Counted from the stretch's first letter, positions 32,462 to 40,740 are shown. The stretch: 40,781 nucleotides of DNA from Lachnospiraceae bacterium (GCA_029005135.1 JAQXFO010000051.1:1-40781); one strand, 5' to 3'. The notes: a model not told the origin generated them from the letters alone. Made by a program: numbers and translations.

Positions 32462-35004
32462 TGAGTTCGTATGCACCGATTTCCATGGTAGCCCTGTTTT
32501 GCTACATCTGCCTTCTGATGGCATTCCTGGCCTCGAAGAAGACGCGCCTGATCCGGAGCTTTATATTCCTGCTGGCGGTGCTGAGTCTCTGGACTCTCGG
32601 CTCGCTGGGGCTCAGAACGGGATTCCTTGATCTGCCGGGCTTCTGGTTCTATATGTCCATCGATGCGCTGTTTTTCCTGTGCTTTGCCTATTTCCGGTTC
32701 ATCAGTGAATATACGGGCATCAAGGCACCGGCCCCGGGGCGTCTCTGGCTGATCGGCACCGTTATTATCGTTATCGTGAATACCGTGACCCAAGGCCTCT
32801 TCATCGGGACTCCCGATATCATCAAGACGGCCGAGGGCGCTTCGTATGTCTATCATACCAGCTGGCCCATCATCATCCCGCTGGTTTTCTGTGCCATTAT
32901 CGTCGCTCATTGCATCTGGCTTCTGATCGCCTACAGCCGTGACAATACCGCCGTGGGACGTCAGATCGCGCCGATTGTGATCGGCATGCTGTGTCTGCTT
33001 TTCGGCAATGCGGCGGCGTCGCTGCCGGTATTCAGGGCTTTTCCCATCGACATTATCTCCGGCGTCGTCAATGCCGTCATGATCTTCATCGCTCTTTATA
33101 AACGGCGCCTGTTCAAGCTGACGCTTCTGGTATCGCGCAATGTCTGCTACCTGATCTCGATTGTCTTTACCGCCCTGGCTTTTACCATGGCGGTGGATCG
33201 CTTTGAGGCGCCGCTTATCCGTGCCCTCGGCGGACTTGGCCGGTACTACGTCGTCTTTGCCGCCCTGGCCTTCCTTCTGGCGGTCCTGGCGGTGAATTTC
33301 CTTATCAGCCGCTTTGTTAATCATGTCTTTATCCGGAGTGAGCTGGCCCAGGCCGATGATCTCAGTGATTTCAGCCAGAATATATCCAAGACACTCAATG
33401 CCGACGAAATCCTGATACAGCTGACCCGTATCATTGAGAAGACAATGCATACGGAGAAGGTCTATATCTGCCTGAAGGACAGTGAGACCGGGGACTTCCC
33501 CATTGCGCAAAGCAGCAGTCCGCTGGATGAGCGCACGATCCTTCTGTCGAAGGACAATCCTCTGGTGCTCTGGATGGGCCGCAATAAGGACTGCATCCTG
33601 ATGAACCAGCTGAAGAAGCTGCCCATTTACAAGGCTATGTGGGAGAAGGAGAAAAATCAGATCGCCCAGATGCAGGTCGAATGCCTCCTGCCGCTGGTTG
33701 ACGAGCAGAGCCTTATCGGCCTTGTCCTTCTGACCGGCAAAGTGAAGAAGGGACAGTATACGATTCAGGATCAGACGTATCTGCAGCAGCTGGCGTCCAT
33801 GAGCTCCATGGCCATCAAGAATTCCCGGATGTACGAAAAAGCCTACCGGGAAGCCAGAACCGACAGTCTGACGGGACTTCTCAACCGGAATTATTTCCTG
33901 GAGACACTCAAGGAAGAATACGGCAGGCGCGGGGATCGGGAACTGACCCTGATCTTCATCGATCTCGACGATTTCAGCCTTTACAACCAGCTGTACGGAT
34001 CGCAGGAGGGCGATGTGGCCCTGCAGAGAGCCGCCGGCATCATCACGGCTTCGGTGGGAGCCAACGGACATGTGGCCCGCTATGAAGGCAAGATCTTCGC
34101 GGTCATCCTGCCCGGCTACGATACCCGCATGGCCTGTAATCTGGCGGAGACGATCCGGGTCCAGATCAAGGATATGAACAGCCGTGCCCGCGATTACGCC
34201 ATCAAGACGCTGACCTGCAGCTGCGGCATCTGCACGATTCCGCTGGGGGCTTCCAATGTGCGTCAGCTGATCAGCAACACCAATCTGGCTGTCTATAACG
34301 CCAAGCGCAATGGCAAGAACTGCACGCGCACCTACAGCGAAGGTCCTGTCGATCAGCCGACGACGGCCGATCCGTCGGCGACAAAGCGTCACAAAGCCGG
34401 TATCTATCAGGCCTACGCCGATACGGTCTATGCCCTGACGGCGGCCATCGATACCAAGGATCATTACACCTTCCAGCATTCCCAGAATGTCTGCTACTAC
34501 GCGACGGCGCTGGCCAAGGCCTACGGTCAGGATGAGGACTGCGTTGAGATCGTCAAGGAGGCCGCTCTTCTCCACGACATCGGCAAAATCGGTGTGCCGG
34601 AGAATATCCTCGGCAAAAAGGGACGCCTTACGCAGGAAGAATTCGACATCATCAAGAAGCATGTGGAGCAGTCCATCAATATCATCCGTTACCTGCCGTC
34701 GCTGGATTATGTTATTCCGGCGGTGCTGGGGCATCACGAACGCTACGACGGCACCGGTTATCCCCGCGGTCTGAAGGGCGAGGAGATCCCGCTTCAGGCC
34801 CGGATCCTGTGTGTGGCCGATTCCTTTGATGCGATGATGACCAAGCGCTCCTACAAGGATCCCTATCCGCTGGATTATGCCATCAGCCAGCTGGACCAGT
34901 GTGCCGGCAAGCAGTTTGACCCGGTGCTGGCCAGGGTTTTCATCGGCTTGCTGCGCGATGGTACCGTGGAGATCAAGCCCGGCAGCTTTGAGGAGAAAAG
35001 TTGA
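32461..35004 (+). CDS. Membrane HD-GYP protein with GAF and degenerate GGDEF domains
   Basis: The 847-residue sensor has about eight N-terminal membrane segments (1-290, a histidine-kinase 7TM-like module), a GAF-type domain (about 305-460), a GGDEF domain (465-625) and a C-terminal HD-GYP domain (650-847). The GGDEF active-site motif is changed to EGKIF (542-546), although DSLTGLLNRNYF and the IDLDDF metal loop remain, so cyclase activity is probably lost. The HD-GYP half keeps HDIGK (705-709), HHE and RYDGTGYP, so it should cleave c-di-GMP. The degenerate GGDEF may bind GTP or c-di-GMP for regulation. Coupled to the GH3 gene; GAGGAGGTG precedes the ATG. Confidence 0.92.
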   Translation: MSSYAPISMVALFCYICLLMAFLASKKTRLIRSFIFLLAVLSLWTLGSLGLRTGFLDLPGFWFYMSIDALFFLCFAYFRFISEYTGIKAPAPGRLWLIGTVIIVIVNTVTQGLFIGTPDIIKTAEGASYVYHTSWPIIIPLVFCAIIVAHCIWLLIAYSRDNTAVGRQIAPIVIGMLCLLFGNAAASLPVFRAFPIDIISGVVNAVMIFIALYKRRLFKLTLLVSRNVCYLISIVFTALAFTMAVDRFEAPLIRALGGLGRYYVVFAALAFLLAVLAVNFLISRFVNHVFIRSELAQADDLSDFSQNISKTLNADEILIQLTRIIEKTMHTEKVYICLKDSETGDFPIAQSSSPLDERTILLSKDNPLVLWMGRNKDCILMNQLKKLPIYKAMWEKEKNQIAQMQVECLLPLVDEQSLIGLVLLTGKVKKGQYTIQDQTYLQQLASMSSMAIKNSRMYEKAYREARTDSLTGLLNRNYFLETLKEEYGRRGDRELTLIFIDLDDFSLYNQLYGSQEGDVALQRAAGIITASVGANGHVARYEGKIFAVILPGYDTRMACNLAETIRVQIKDMNSRARDYAIKTLTCSCGICTIPLGASNVRQLISNTNLAVYNAKRNGKNCTRTYSEGPVDQPTTADPSATKRHKAGIYQAYADTVYALTAAIDTKDHYTFQHSQNVCYYATALAKAYGQDEDCVEIVKEAALLHDIGKIGVPENILGKKGRLTQEEFDIIKKHVEQSINIIRYLPSLDYVIPAVLGHHERYDGTGYPRGLKGEEIPLQARILCVADSFDAMMTKRSYKDPYPLDYAISQLDQCAGKQFDPVLARVFIGLLRDGTVEIKPGSFEEKS

Positions 35005-35012
35005 TGGCGGTA

Positions 35013-35040
35013 TTGACTTTTCGGAGTCAGGGACTATAAT
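35013..35040 (+). promoter_or_regulatory. Promoter of the TPP-controlled operon
   Basis: -35 TTGACT (35013-35018), 16 bases, -10 TATAAT (35035-35040). Transcription would start about 15 bases before the TPP aptamer. Confidence 0.8.
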
Positions 35041-35057
35041 AGCAATCGTTGATAACT

Positions 35058-35158
35058 GAACAGAGCCCGCTGGGGGAGCTTACGCTGAGAGTGCAGAGCC
35101 GCAAGGCCTGCAGACCCTTATCACCTGATCCGGATAATGCCGGCGCAGGGAAGTGTAC
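35058..35158 (+). ncRNA. TPP riboswitch (THI element)
   Basis: The conserved aptamer cores are all present: GGGGGAGC near 35072, CTGAGAG (35085-35091), ACCCTTATCACCTGATC (35114-35130) and GGATAATGCCGGCG (35132-35145) closing with AGGGAAG. It binds thiamine pyrophosphate. Past the aptamer, CGGGAG (35176-35181) can pair with CTCCCG (35224-35229) of the terminator's left arm, a likely antiterminator, and can also fold with TCCCGG (35186-35191). Thiamine pyrophosphate should therefore stop transcription before the operon. Confidence 0.97.
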
Positions 35159-35223
35159 AAGGACGGACATAAGACCGGGAGTGTATCCCGGGTGAGCGTG
35201 TCTGCCGATTGAGGATCATCGAT

Positions 35224-35255
35224 CTCCCGCAGAGTGTTTCTGCGGGAGTTTTTTT
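35224..35255 (+). terminator. TPP riboswitch terminator
   Basis: A perfect ten-base stem (CTCCCGCAGA at 35224-35233 with 35239-35248) with a five-base loop is followed by seven T's, about 77 bases before the first gene of the operon. Confidence 0.93.
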
Positions 35256-35331
35256 ATGTCTCCGCTGAAGTTGTCAGCCGGATCATCATCACACAGCCGT
35301 GCCGGTCGGCGCGGCAGAAAGAGGCAGCGCT

Positions 35332-36579
35332 ATGGCAGGAACGATCTGCCCGAAAAAAGAAGAGTGCGAGGCCCTGTGCCTCCGTTATCCGGCAGTGCCG
35401 GTCTATGTCATCCTGAAGCTCAGTATGATCCGTTACGGCGCAGTCCTGACGCCGGCGGCGGATAAGCGTCTCCGGGAAAAGGATCTGAGTTTCAACACAT
35501 CGGAAGCCTTCGGCCTGTCCTACGGCAGCGGCCCCGGAACCGATAACGCCATGCCGGGCCCGGTGCTTCTCAGGGACGCCTCCTTTGTCTATATCAACTG
35601 GGGTGAGGCTTATGAAGATCCCTATGTGATCGATTACGATCCGGAGACCGGAGACTTTTATCTTAAGGAAAGGGATATCGTCATCGACACGGTCAGTTTT
35701 GTGGAGAGACCGGCCTTCTTTGATAAGAAGACACGCCGGGGCATCCCGATGGCGTCCCTGGCGGATGTCCGGGCGCAGAAGCTGATCATGACGACCTGGC
35801 GGAAATGCATTTTCAGGGATCTGGGAATGGCCTGCCGGTTCTGTGCCTTTTTCTCCAGCGGCAGCGGCGAGATCGAGGTGGATCCCGAGGATCTCTACGA
35901 TGTGGTCAGCGAAGCTATTAAGGAAAGGGGCCGCTTTTCGGAGATCGCTCTATCCGGCGGCACGGATCTGACGGGAAGGCCGCCCTTTACGCAGGAGTCT
36001 GATCGCTACATCCGACAGTGGCAGGCCATCGGGCGTCTCTTCCGGGATCGTTTTCCGGCCCAGCTTATGGCGCCGGCCTATCCGAAGGCCATGCTCCGGC
36101 GGATCTATGATAATACCGGCATCACGTCCTACAGTGCCAATCTGGAGATAGCCGATCGAGAGCGTTTTGCAGCCTACTGTCCGGGAAAGGCGCATTTCGT
36201 GGGGTATGATACCTGGCTTGGCCGCCTGGAGGAGGCTGTCGAGGTCTTCGGCCCCGGCAATGTCTGCACTCAGATAGTGGCCGGCGCCGAATTGGCAGGA
36301 AGGGATGCTTTTTCGTCGATCGAGGAGGCACTGGAGTCCAACTTCCGGGTCTGTGAACGGCTGGCGTCCAACGGTGTCGTCTTCCTGTCAACGATCTGGC
36401 GGCCCCATGCGGCCTGCGATCTGGGTTATGTCCCGGTGCCGCCTCTGGAATATTACGTCCGGTTGGCGGAGGGCCTGCACGCGATACGCGCCTCCTACGG
36501 GCTGCATTCCTTTGATGACGATTACCGTCACTGCGGCAACCATCCCGACAGCGACATGGAAAGGACGGATTACCTATGA
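35332..36579 (+). CDS. Atypical radical SAM protein, first gene of the TPP-controlled operon
   Basis: The 415-residue protein has a radical SAM core, but the cluster motif is spaced CX8CX2C (Cys159, Cys168, Cys171: CIFRDLGMACRFC) rather than CX3CX2C. It continues with EIALSGGTDLTG (SAM-binding Gly motif, about 204-215) and a TIM-barrel pattern. From memory, extended spacing occurs in BioB-related radical SAM groups such as MSMEG_0568-type proteins; the closest family cannot be confirmed here. Three more cysteines (6, 12, 16) lie in an unusual CPKKEECEALC N-terminus and may hold another metal. AAAGAGG is seven bases before ATG 35332; a GTG at 35299 is less likely. TPP control suggests thiamine-related chemistry. 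Confidence 0.82.
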   Translation: MAGTICPKKEECEALCLRYPAVPVYVILKLSMIRYGAVLTPAADKRLREKDLSFNTSEAFGLSYGSGPGTDNAMPGPVLLRDASFVYINWGEAYEDPYVIDYDPETGDFYLKERDIVIDTVSFVERPAFFDKKTRRGIPMASLADVRAQKLIMTTWRKCIFRDLGMACRFCAFFSSGSGEIEVDPEDLYDVVSEAIKERGRFSEIALSGGTDLTGRPPFTQESDRYIRQWQAIGRLFRDRFPAQLMAPAYPKAMLRRIYDNTGITSYSANLEIADRERFAAYCPGKAHFVGYDTWLGRLEEAVEVFGPGNVCTQIVAGAELAGRDAFSSIEEALESNFRVCERLASNGVVFLSTIWRPHAACDLGYVPVPPLEYYVRLAEGLHAIRASYGLHSFDDDYRHCGNHPDSDMERTDYL

Positions 36580-37046
36580 TAAGACAGATCCGAAAGCAAA
36601 CGATCAGCGAAGCTGTCCGTGAGACGGTGACCGGCGCCGCAGCTGTGGGCGTGATCGTCGGGAATACGATCCACGGCTGTGCCGCCGTCGACATCGAAGG
36701 CGACAGCCTTTACCTGTCGATCCCGTCCGAGAGGAACGCGGGCGCTGCCGCCGTCACGAAAGCCCTCTGGGAGGGAACCGATGTGCCTCTGGCGCTGACG
36801 GCAGAGGACGGATCCCTGAAGATCCTCCGTGCGCTGCCCGATCGCTGTCATATATCGGGCAAAGTCTTCGCCCGTTTTTATATGAAGAGACGCCATGAGG
36901 CGCCCGGCGGCGATATCAGCTGCGTCTGGGAAATGACTCCCGATGGGCTGACGGCGCCTGACCCGGCGGTGGTCTACAGCCGGCAGGAGACGGCGGCCTC
37001 CCTGGAGGACCGTCATCTGGATCATGAGGACTTAAGAGCCCTTTAA
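36576..37046 (+). CDS. Unknown 156-aa partner of the radical SAM protein
   Basis: The start codon overlaps the radical SAM stop (ATGA at 36576-36579), so the two are made together. The protein opens with an amphipathic helix (IRQIRKQTISEAVRETV), then a beta-rich section: AVGVIVGNTIHGCAAVDIEG, DSLYLSIPSERN, VPLALTAEDGSLKILRAL, CHISGKVFARFYM and SCVWEMTPDGL. The strand order faintly recalls split-barrel flavin (PNPOx-like) folds, but no phosphate-binding motif is convincing. No signal peptide or membrane segment. I do not recognise a family. Being locked between the radical SAM gene and ykoF points to a specific role in the same thiamine-linked process. Confidence 0.65.
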   Translation: MIRQIRKQTISEAVRETVTGAAAVGVIVGNTIHGCAAVDIEGDSLYLSIPSERNAGAAAVTKALWEGTDVPLALTAEDGSLKILRALPDRCHISGKVFARFYMKRRHEAPGGDISCVWEMTPDGLTAPDPAVVYSRQETAASLEDRHLDHEDLRAL

Positions 37047-37084
37047 GCCATACCCCTTCAAAAACAGCGAAAAGGAGATCCTAT

Positions 37085-37675
37085 ATGGAAAAGACAATGA
37101 AACCGACCCTTTGCCGCTTCAGTCTGGCCCCCATGAGCGACAGCTTTATCGAGATCATCCTGGGCGCCATCGCCAAAGTGGATACCTCCCGGGTCAGCGC
37201 GGTGACCGATGAGTTTTCGACGACCTACCGCGGCGGCCGCCGCCAGGTCCTGGATGCGCTGAAGGCCTGCTTTGCGTATTCGTACCGCGAGGGTGTTCAT
37301 ATGGCCCTCAACGCGGTGCTGGAAGCGGGCTGCCCCTGCCGTGCGGAGGAAGACGCCCGTGTCTGCCCGGCTGCCTCAGCGGATGAGACGCTTGTCAATG
37401 AAGCCGGAACGGCCTCTCTTCATTTTAAAACAGCGGTTAAGTTTTCCCTGTATTCGATGGGAGACGAGGACTACCTTGACCGGATAGCGCCGGTCATCGC
37501 CATTGTGAAGGACGCCGGCCTGTTTGTCCGGAGTGATCCGGGCGCCACGGTGATGCAGGGTGACGTCGGGGACATTTTCAACTGTCTCGAAGCCGTCGCC
37601 GCGCACTGCGAGGCCAACCTGAAACACTATGTTATCCAGCTGACTCTGGCGGTCAATCTGCCGGAGGAGGCATAG
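37085..37675 (+). CDS. ykoF: Thiamine/HMP-binding protein YkoF
   Basis: YkoF of Bacillus subtilis is a soluble protein with two tandem ACT-like domains that binds thiamine and HMP and works with the YkoEDC transporter. This 196-residue protein has the same length and shape: RFSLAPMSDSFIEIILGAI, then SAVTDEFSTTYRGGRRQVLDALKACFAYSY for the first domain, and KTAVKFSLYSMGDEDYLDRIAPVIAIVKDAG and DIFNCLEAVAAH for the second. AAGGAG lies eight bases before the ATG. It sits 38 bases after the 156-aa gene, within the TPP-controlled operon, in the same order as in B. subtilis (F, E, D, C). Confidence 0.88.
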   Translation: MEKTMKPTLCRFSLAPMSDSFIEIILGAIAKVDTSRVSAVTDEFSTTYRGGRRQVLDALKACFAYSYREGVHMALNAVLEAGCPCRAEEDARVCPAASADETLVNEAGTASLHFKTAVKFSLYSMGDEDYLDRIAPVIAIVKDAGLFVRSDPGATVMQGDVGDIFNCLEAVAAHCEANLKHYVIQLTLAVNLPEEA

Positions 37676-37721
37676 ATATAGCTGCAAAGTCATGACATCA
37701 AAGAAACGAGAGGGAATAACA

Positions 37722-38342
37722 ATGACAGAAAACAAACAGTCCATGGTGTGGAAAACGAAAGATATCCTGATGGTCGCCATCATCGGCGTCCTCTGCTCCT
37801 TCCTGTATCTGGGGAACGTCTATCTGGGTCTGGCTATTACCACCGCGTTGACCCCCGCCGGCTGGGGAGTGATCGGCTACGAGCCCTTATACGGCATTTT
37901 CTTCATGGCAGCATCTCTGGCTGTTTTCATCATCCAGAAGCCGGGTGTGGGCATCGTCGCCGAAGTCATCGCCGCGACGCTGGAAGTCCTGATGGGCAAC
38001 TGGTTCGGCCCGGGCGTTATTCTGACCGGTCTGATCCAGGGCGCTTCCGTTGAACTGGTCTTCTTCCTGACACGCTACAAGAAGTTCAATCTGAAGACCA
38101 TGATGGCCAGCGGTGTCTCCGTGGCCCTGATCAGCTATGCCTATCATCTCTTTGAATCCCAGTACTATCTGCTGGAGCTGAAGTTTATCCTGGCCATGGT
38201 GGTGACACGTACCGTCAGCGCCGTCATTATCACCGGTATCGTCGCCTACGGCATCGGCACCGGTCTGGCCAAAGCCGGTGTACTCAATGCGTATCCGCTG
38301 GGTCAGAAGCTGAATCATAAGGAAAGCTACGAAGTTGACTGA
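37722..38342 (+). CDS. ykoE: HMP/thiamine ECF S component YkoE
   Basis: YkoE is the substrate-capturing membrane subunit of the YkoEDC importer for HMP and related thiamine precursors. The 206 residues have about six membrane segments: TKDILMVAIIGVLCSFLYLG, the GYEPLYGIFFMAASLAVFII segment, and GNWFGPGVILTGLIQGASVELVFFL, which match the family's conserved region. ATG 37722 is preferred as GAGAGGGA lies six bases upstream. Its stop overlaps the ykoD start by eight bases. The binding pocket cannot be resolved, so HMP, thiamine or a degradation product remain possible. Confidence 0.9.
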   Translation: MTENKQSMVWKTKDILMVAIIGVLCSFLYLGNVYLGLAITTALTPAGWGVIGYEPLYGIFFMAASLAVFIIQKPGVGIVAEVIAATLEVLMGNWFGPGVILTGLIQGASVELVFFLTRYKKFNLKTMMASGVSVALISYAYHLFESQYYLLELKFILAMVVTRTVSAVIITGIVAYGIGTGLAKAGVLNAYPLGQKLNHKESYEVD

Positions 38343-39840
38343 TAGAACGGAGGGGACAGCGCTGCAGGCTGACGGCATCACCTTCCGCTACATCGAGCAG
38401 AACAAAAGAAATGTCCTGGATAATGTCAGCATCGGCTTTCCGGCAGGCCGGATCACGGTCCTGATGGGCTCGAGCGGCAGCGGCAAAAGCACGCTGGCCG
38501 CCGTGCTGGCCGGTCTGTATCCCGAAAATGCGGGCATTCTCGTATCCGGCACCGTCTCGGTATTCGGACAGCCCCTGGAGGCCCTGCCGCCGTCGCGGCG
38601 GGCCCTTCAGGTGTCGATGATGTTCCAGAACGCGGATCTGCAGTTCTGCATGAAGACACTGCGGGATGAGATGCTTTTCTGCCTGGAGAACATTTCCTGT
38701 CCGCCGGAGGCCATGGACGCACGCATCAGCGAGGCGGCCCGGACGATGGGGATGACGGACTGTCTTGATCGTCCCTTTGCCGTGCTGTCCGGCGGAGAAA
38801 AGCAGAAGGCGGCACTGACCTGCCTGTTCCTTCTGAAGTCGAAGATTATTCTGCTCGATGAGCCCTTTGCCAACATCGATTCCGCCTGGACCGGTGTCAT
38901 CATCGGCATGCTGAAGGAAATGAACCGCCGCTATGGCACCACGGTCATCGCCATCGACCATGTGCTGGATGACTGGATGGAGGCCGTCGATGAGATACAG
39001 ATCCTCTGCCGTGACGGTGAGGTTGTGAGCGGTATCCGCCCTTCGGATCTGGCGGCACATCGGGAGTTATTTCACCGGGAAGGCCTGCGCCTGCCGGGAG
39101 AGATAGCCGATAAGGTGCGGGGCGAAATAACGGAAGGCCGTATCACGGTCGCAGCGGAAGCTCTGACGATGCGCCGCCCCGGGAGGCGGGGCAAAACGGG
39201 ACCGGTGCTCCTTGACGGGGCCGATGCCGGTTTTGCCGAGAACAGCATCACGGCTTTGCTGGGACCCTCGGGCTGCGGCAAAACGACCTTTTTCCGCACG
39301 CTGCTGGGACAGGAGCGCTATGAGGGAAGCCTTCGGGTGACGGACGACGAGGTAAGGCGCCTGAAAAGCCGGAGCCTGCTTTCCCGCGTCGGTATCGTTT
39401 TCCAGAATCCGTCGCACCAGTTTGTCTCCCAGAACGTGCTGACGGAGGTAGAGACGGGGATCCTCGGCCGTCTTCCCCATAAGGGAGAATGCGAGGGGAC
39501 GGAGACAGAAGAGAAGGCTCTGGCCCTTCTCAGACGCTTTCATCTGGATAAGTATCGCCGCTATTCGCCCTTTATGCTCAGTCAGGGGCAGCAGAGGCGC
39601 CTGGCGGTCCTGTCGGTGCTGGCAGGCCCCCAGAGTATCCTGCTTCTGGATGAGCCGACCTACGGTCAGGACGACGCGATGACGCAGGAGATCATGCGTC
39701 TGCTGCAGGATGTGATGACGGAGAGGCCGATGACGGTGATCATGACAAGTCATGACCGGCGGCTTGTCCGGGAGTGGGCCGACCGTGTCTATGTGTTCAG
39801 GGAGGGAGGGCTATCTCTTGAAGATCATGGAAAGATTTAA
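38335..39840 (+). CDS. ykoD: Double ATP-binding subunit YkoD
   Basis: This 501-residue protein fuses two ECF-type ABC ATPases. The first has Walker A GSSGSGKST (45-53), signature LSGGEKQKA and Walker B IILLDEPFANID; the second has GPSGCGKTT (310-318), signature LSQGQQRRLA (415-424) and ILLLDEPTYGQDD. YkoD has the same fused form in B. subtilis and powers YkoE and YkoC. It begins with TTG 38335: AAGGAAAG lies eight bases upstream, and no in-frame ATG fits. It overlaps ykoE by eight bases and ykoC by 23, so the ABC subunits are translationally coupled. Confidence 0.95.
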   Translation: MTDRTEGTALQADGITFRYIEQNKRNVLDNVSIGFPAGRITVLMGSSGSGKSTLAAVLAGLYPENAGILVSGTVSVFGQPLEALPPSRRALQVSMMFQNADLQFCMKTLRDEMLFCLENISCPPEAMDARISEAARTMGMTDCLDRPFAVLSGGEKQKAALTCLFLLKSKIILLDEPFANIDSAWTGVIIGMLKEMNRRYGTTVIAIDHVLDDWMEAVDEIQILCRDGEVVSGIRPSDLAAHRELFHREGLRLPGEIADKVRGEITEGRITVAAEALTMRRPGRRGKTGPVLLDGADAGFAENSITALLGPSGCGKTTFFRTLLGQERYEGSLRVTDDEVRRLKSRSLLSRVGIVFQNPSHQFVSQNVLTEVETGILGRLPHKGECEGTETEEKALALLRRFHLDKYRRYSPFMLSQGQQRRLAVLSVLAGPQSILLLDEPTYGQDDAMTQEIMRLLQDVMTERPMTVIMTSHDRRLVREWADRVYVFREGGLSLEDHGKI

Positions 39841-40552
39841 CCCGGTCCTGAAAATGGGCACCATGCTGGTCTCGGCGGTCCTTCTTATGTTCAACCAGGC
39901 GATCCTGCTGAATCTGATCGTCTTTGCGGTGAGCCTTGTTCTGCTCCTCTTTTTTTCAAAGGCGGAGAAAAAACGTATCGTCACGATACTTTGCCCGATC
40001 GTGGTCGTGGTGGCGGCGCTTTTCATGGCCGGCTATAAGAACGCCGGTCAGGGGGCGATGATGGCCTATGCCATCGGCCGCCATGACATCGCCTCCATCG
40101 GTATCGAGGCACCGGTCTACACGGGGCTTAAGCTGGCTTCCCGTGTCCTCGGCTATGTGGGCCTGGGACTTCTGGCCGGGTTGACGACGCCGCCGGAGGA
40201 TCTGGCTCTCAGCCTGATGCATCAGCTGAAAGTCAAGCCGAAATTCGCCTACGGCGTCCTGGCAGCCTATCACCTGATCCCGACAGTGGGGCAGGAACTG
40301 GAGGATGCCCGTCTCGCCTATAAGGTCAGAGGCCTGCCCGGCAGCCGATGGTCTCTGAGGCCCTTCTTCGCGGCCATGGTGAACTGCATCCGCTGGTCGG
40401 AGAATCTGGCCATGGCGATGGAATCCAAGGGTTTTGACGGGGACGGTGCCCGGACGGCCTGCCGGACGATGACGGTGCGGGGGACGGATATCCTCTGTGC
40501 CGTACTGGTGATCGTCCTGATGGCGGCAGGGATGGTTTTCCTGCCGCTCTGA
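39818..40552 (+). CDS. ykoC: ECF transmembrane subunit YkoC
   Basis: YkoC is the EcfT-type coupling subunit linking YkoD to YkoE. The 244 residues carry about five membrane segments and the EcfT signature region KVRGLPGSRWS with a following AMVNCIRWSENLAMAMESKGFDG; the Ala-Arg-Gly-type coupling helices interact with the ATPase. TTG 39818 is chosen because GGGAGGG ends seven bases before it; ATG 39827 would be 16 bases away. It overlaps the end of ykoD. It ends the TPP-regulated operon; no strong terminator is visible, only a weak GCGGC/GCCGC hairpin (40563-40577). Confidence 0.92.
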   Translation: MKIMERFNPVLKMGTMLVSAVLLMFNQAILLNLIVFAVSLVLLLFFSKAEKKRIVTILCPIVVVVAALFMAGYKNAGQGAMMAYAIGRHDIASIGIEAPVYTGLKLASRVLGYVGLGLLAGLTTPPEDLALSLMHQLKVKPKFAYGVLAAYHLIPTVGQELEDARLAYKVRGLPGSRWSLRPFFAAMVNCIRWSENLAMAMESKGFDGDGARTACRTMTVRGTDILCAVLVIVLMAAGMVFLPL

Positions 40553-40600
40553 GGTAAGGTCAGCGGCCCATCGCCGCGGCTCTGTTTACCGAATCTTTAC

Positions 40601-40629
40601 TTGACAAAGGAGGCCGCTGCCCTTATCCT
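40601..40629 (+). promoter_or_regulatory. Promoter before the NiCo-type riboswitch
   Basis: -35 TTGACA (40601-40606), a 17-base spacer and -10 TATCCT (40624-40629) would start transcription about 25 bases before the aptamer. Confidence 0.8.
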
Positions 40630-40654
40630 GTCAATAATAAACGGATAAAGCCAT

Positions 40655-40740
40655 AGGCTATCTGAACAGGCGCCGGCATAGCCGGAGCGGCCGGGTCATT
40701 TATGAGACAGCGGAGATCAGCATCCGCGGGACAGATATCG
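40655..40740 (+). ncRNA. NiCo-type (czcD) metal riboswitch
   Basis: The layout matches the known NiCo aptamer. P1 is TATCTG (40659-40664) with CAGATA (40732-40737). AACAGGC follows P1, and GGGA (40728-40731) precedes its 3' strand, as in the NiCo consensus. P2 is CCGGC/GCCGG (40673-40677, 40681-40685), followed by AGCGGCCGGG. P3 is TCAT/ATGA (40696-40705), and P4 is GCGGA/TCCGC (40710-40714, 40723-40727). NiCo RNAs bind cobalt, nickel or iron-type ions and turn on metal exporters. The P1 and P4 3' strands lie inside the terminator, so ligand should favour readthrough. Confidence 0.8.

Noticed and set aside
32440-34737. Long open frame on the minus strand (over 700 codons) opposite the HD-GYP gene
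   Set aside because: It is a shadow of the plus-strand gene, whose domains and motifs are unmistakable. The minus product has no recognisable domain, and none of its starts has a ribosome site. The same applies to long minus frames at 27731-29551, 21693-23468 and 20325-21632.
40563-40577. Terminator of the ykoC operon
   Set aside because: The GCGGC/GCCGC stem is short and lacks a T-run. No clear end for the operon can be named.
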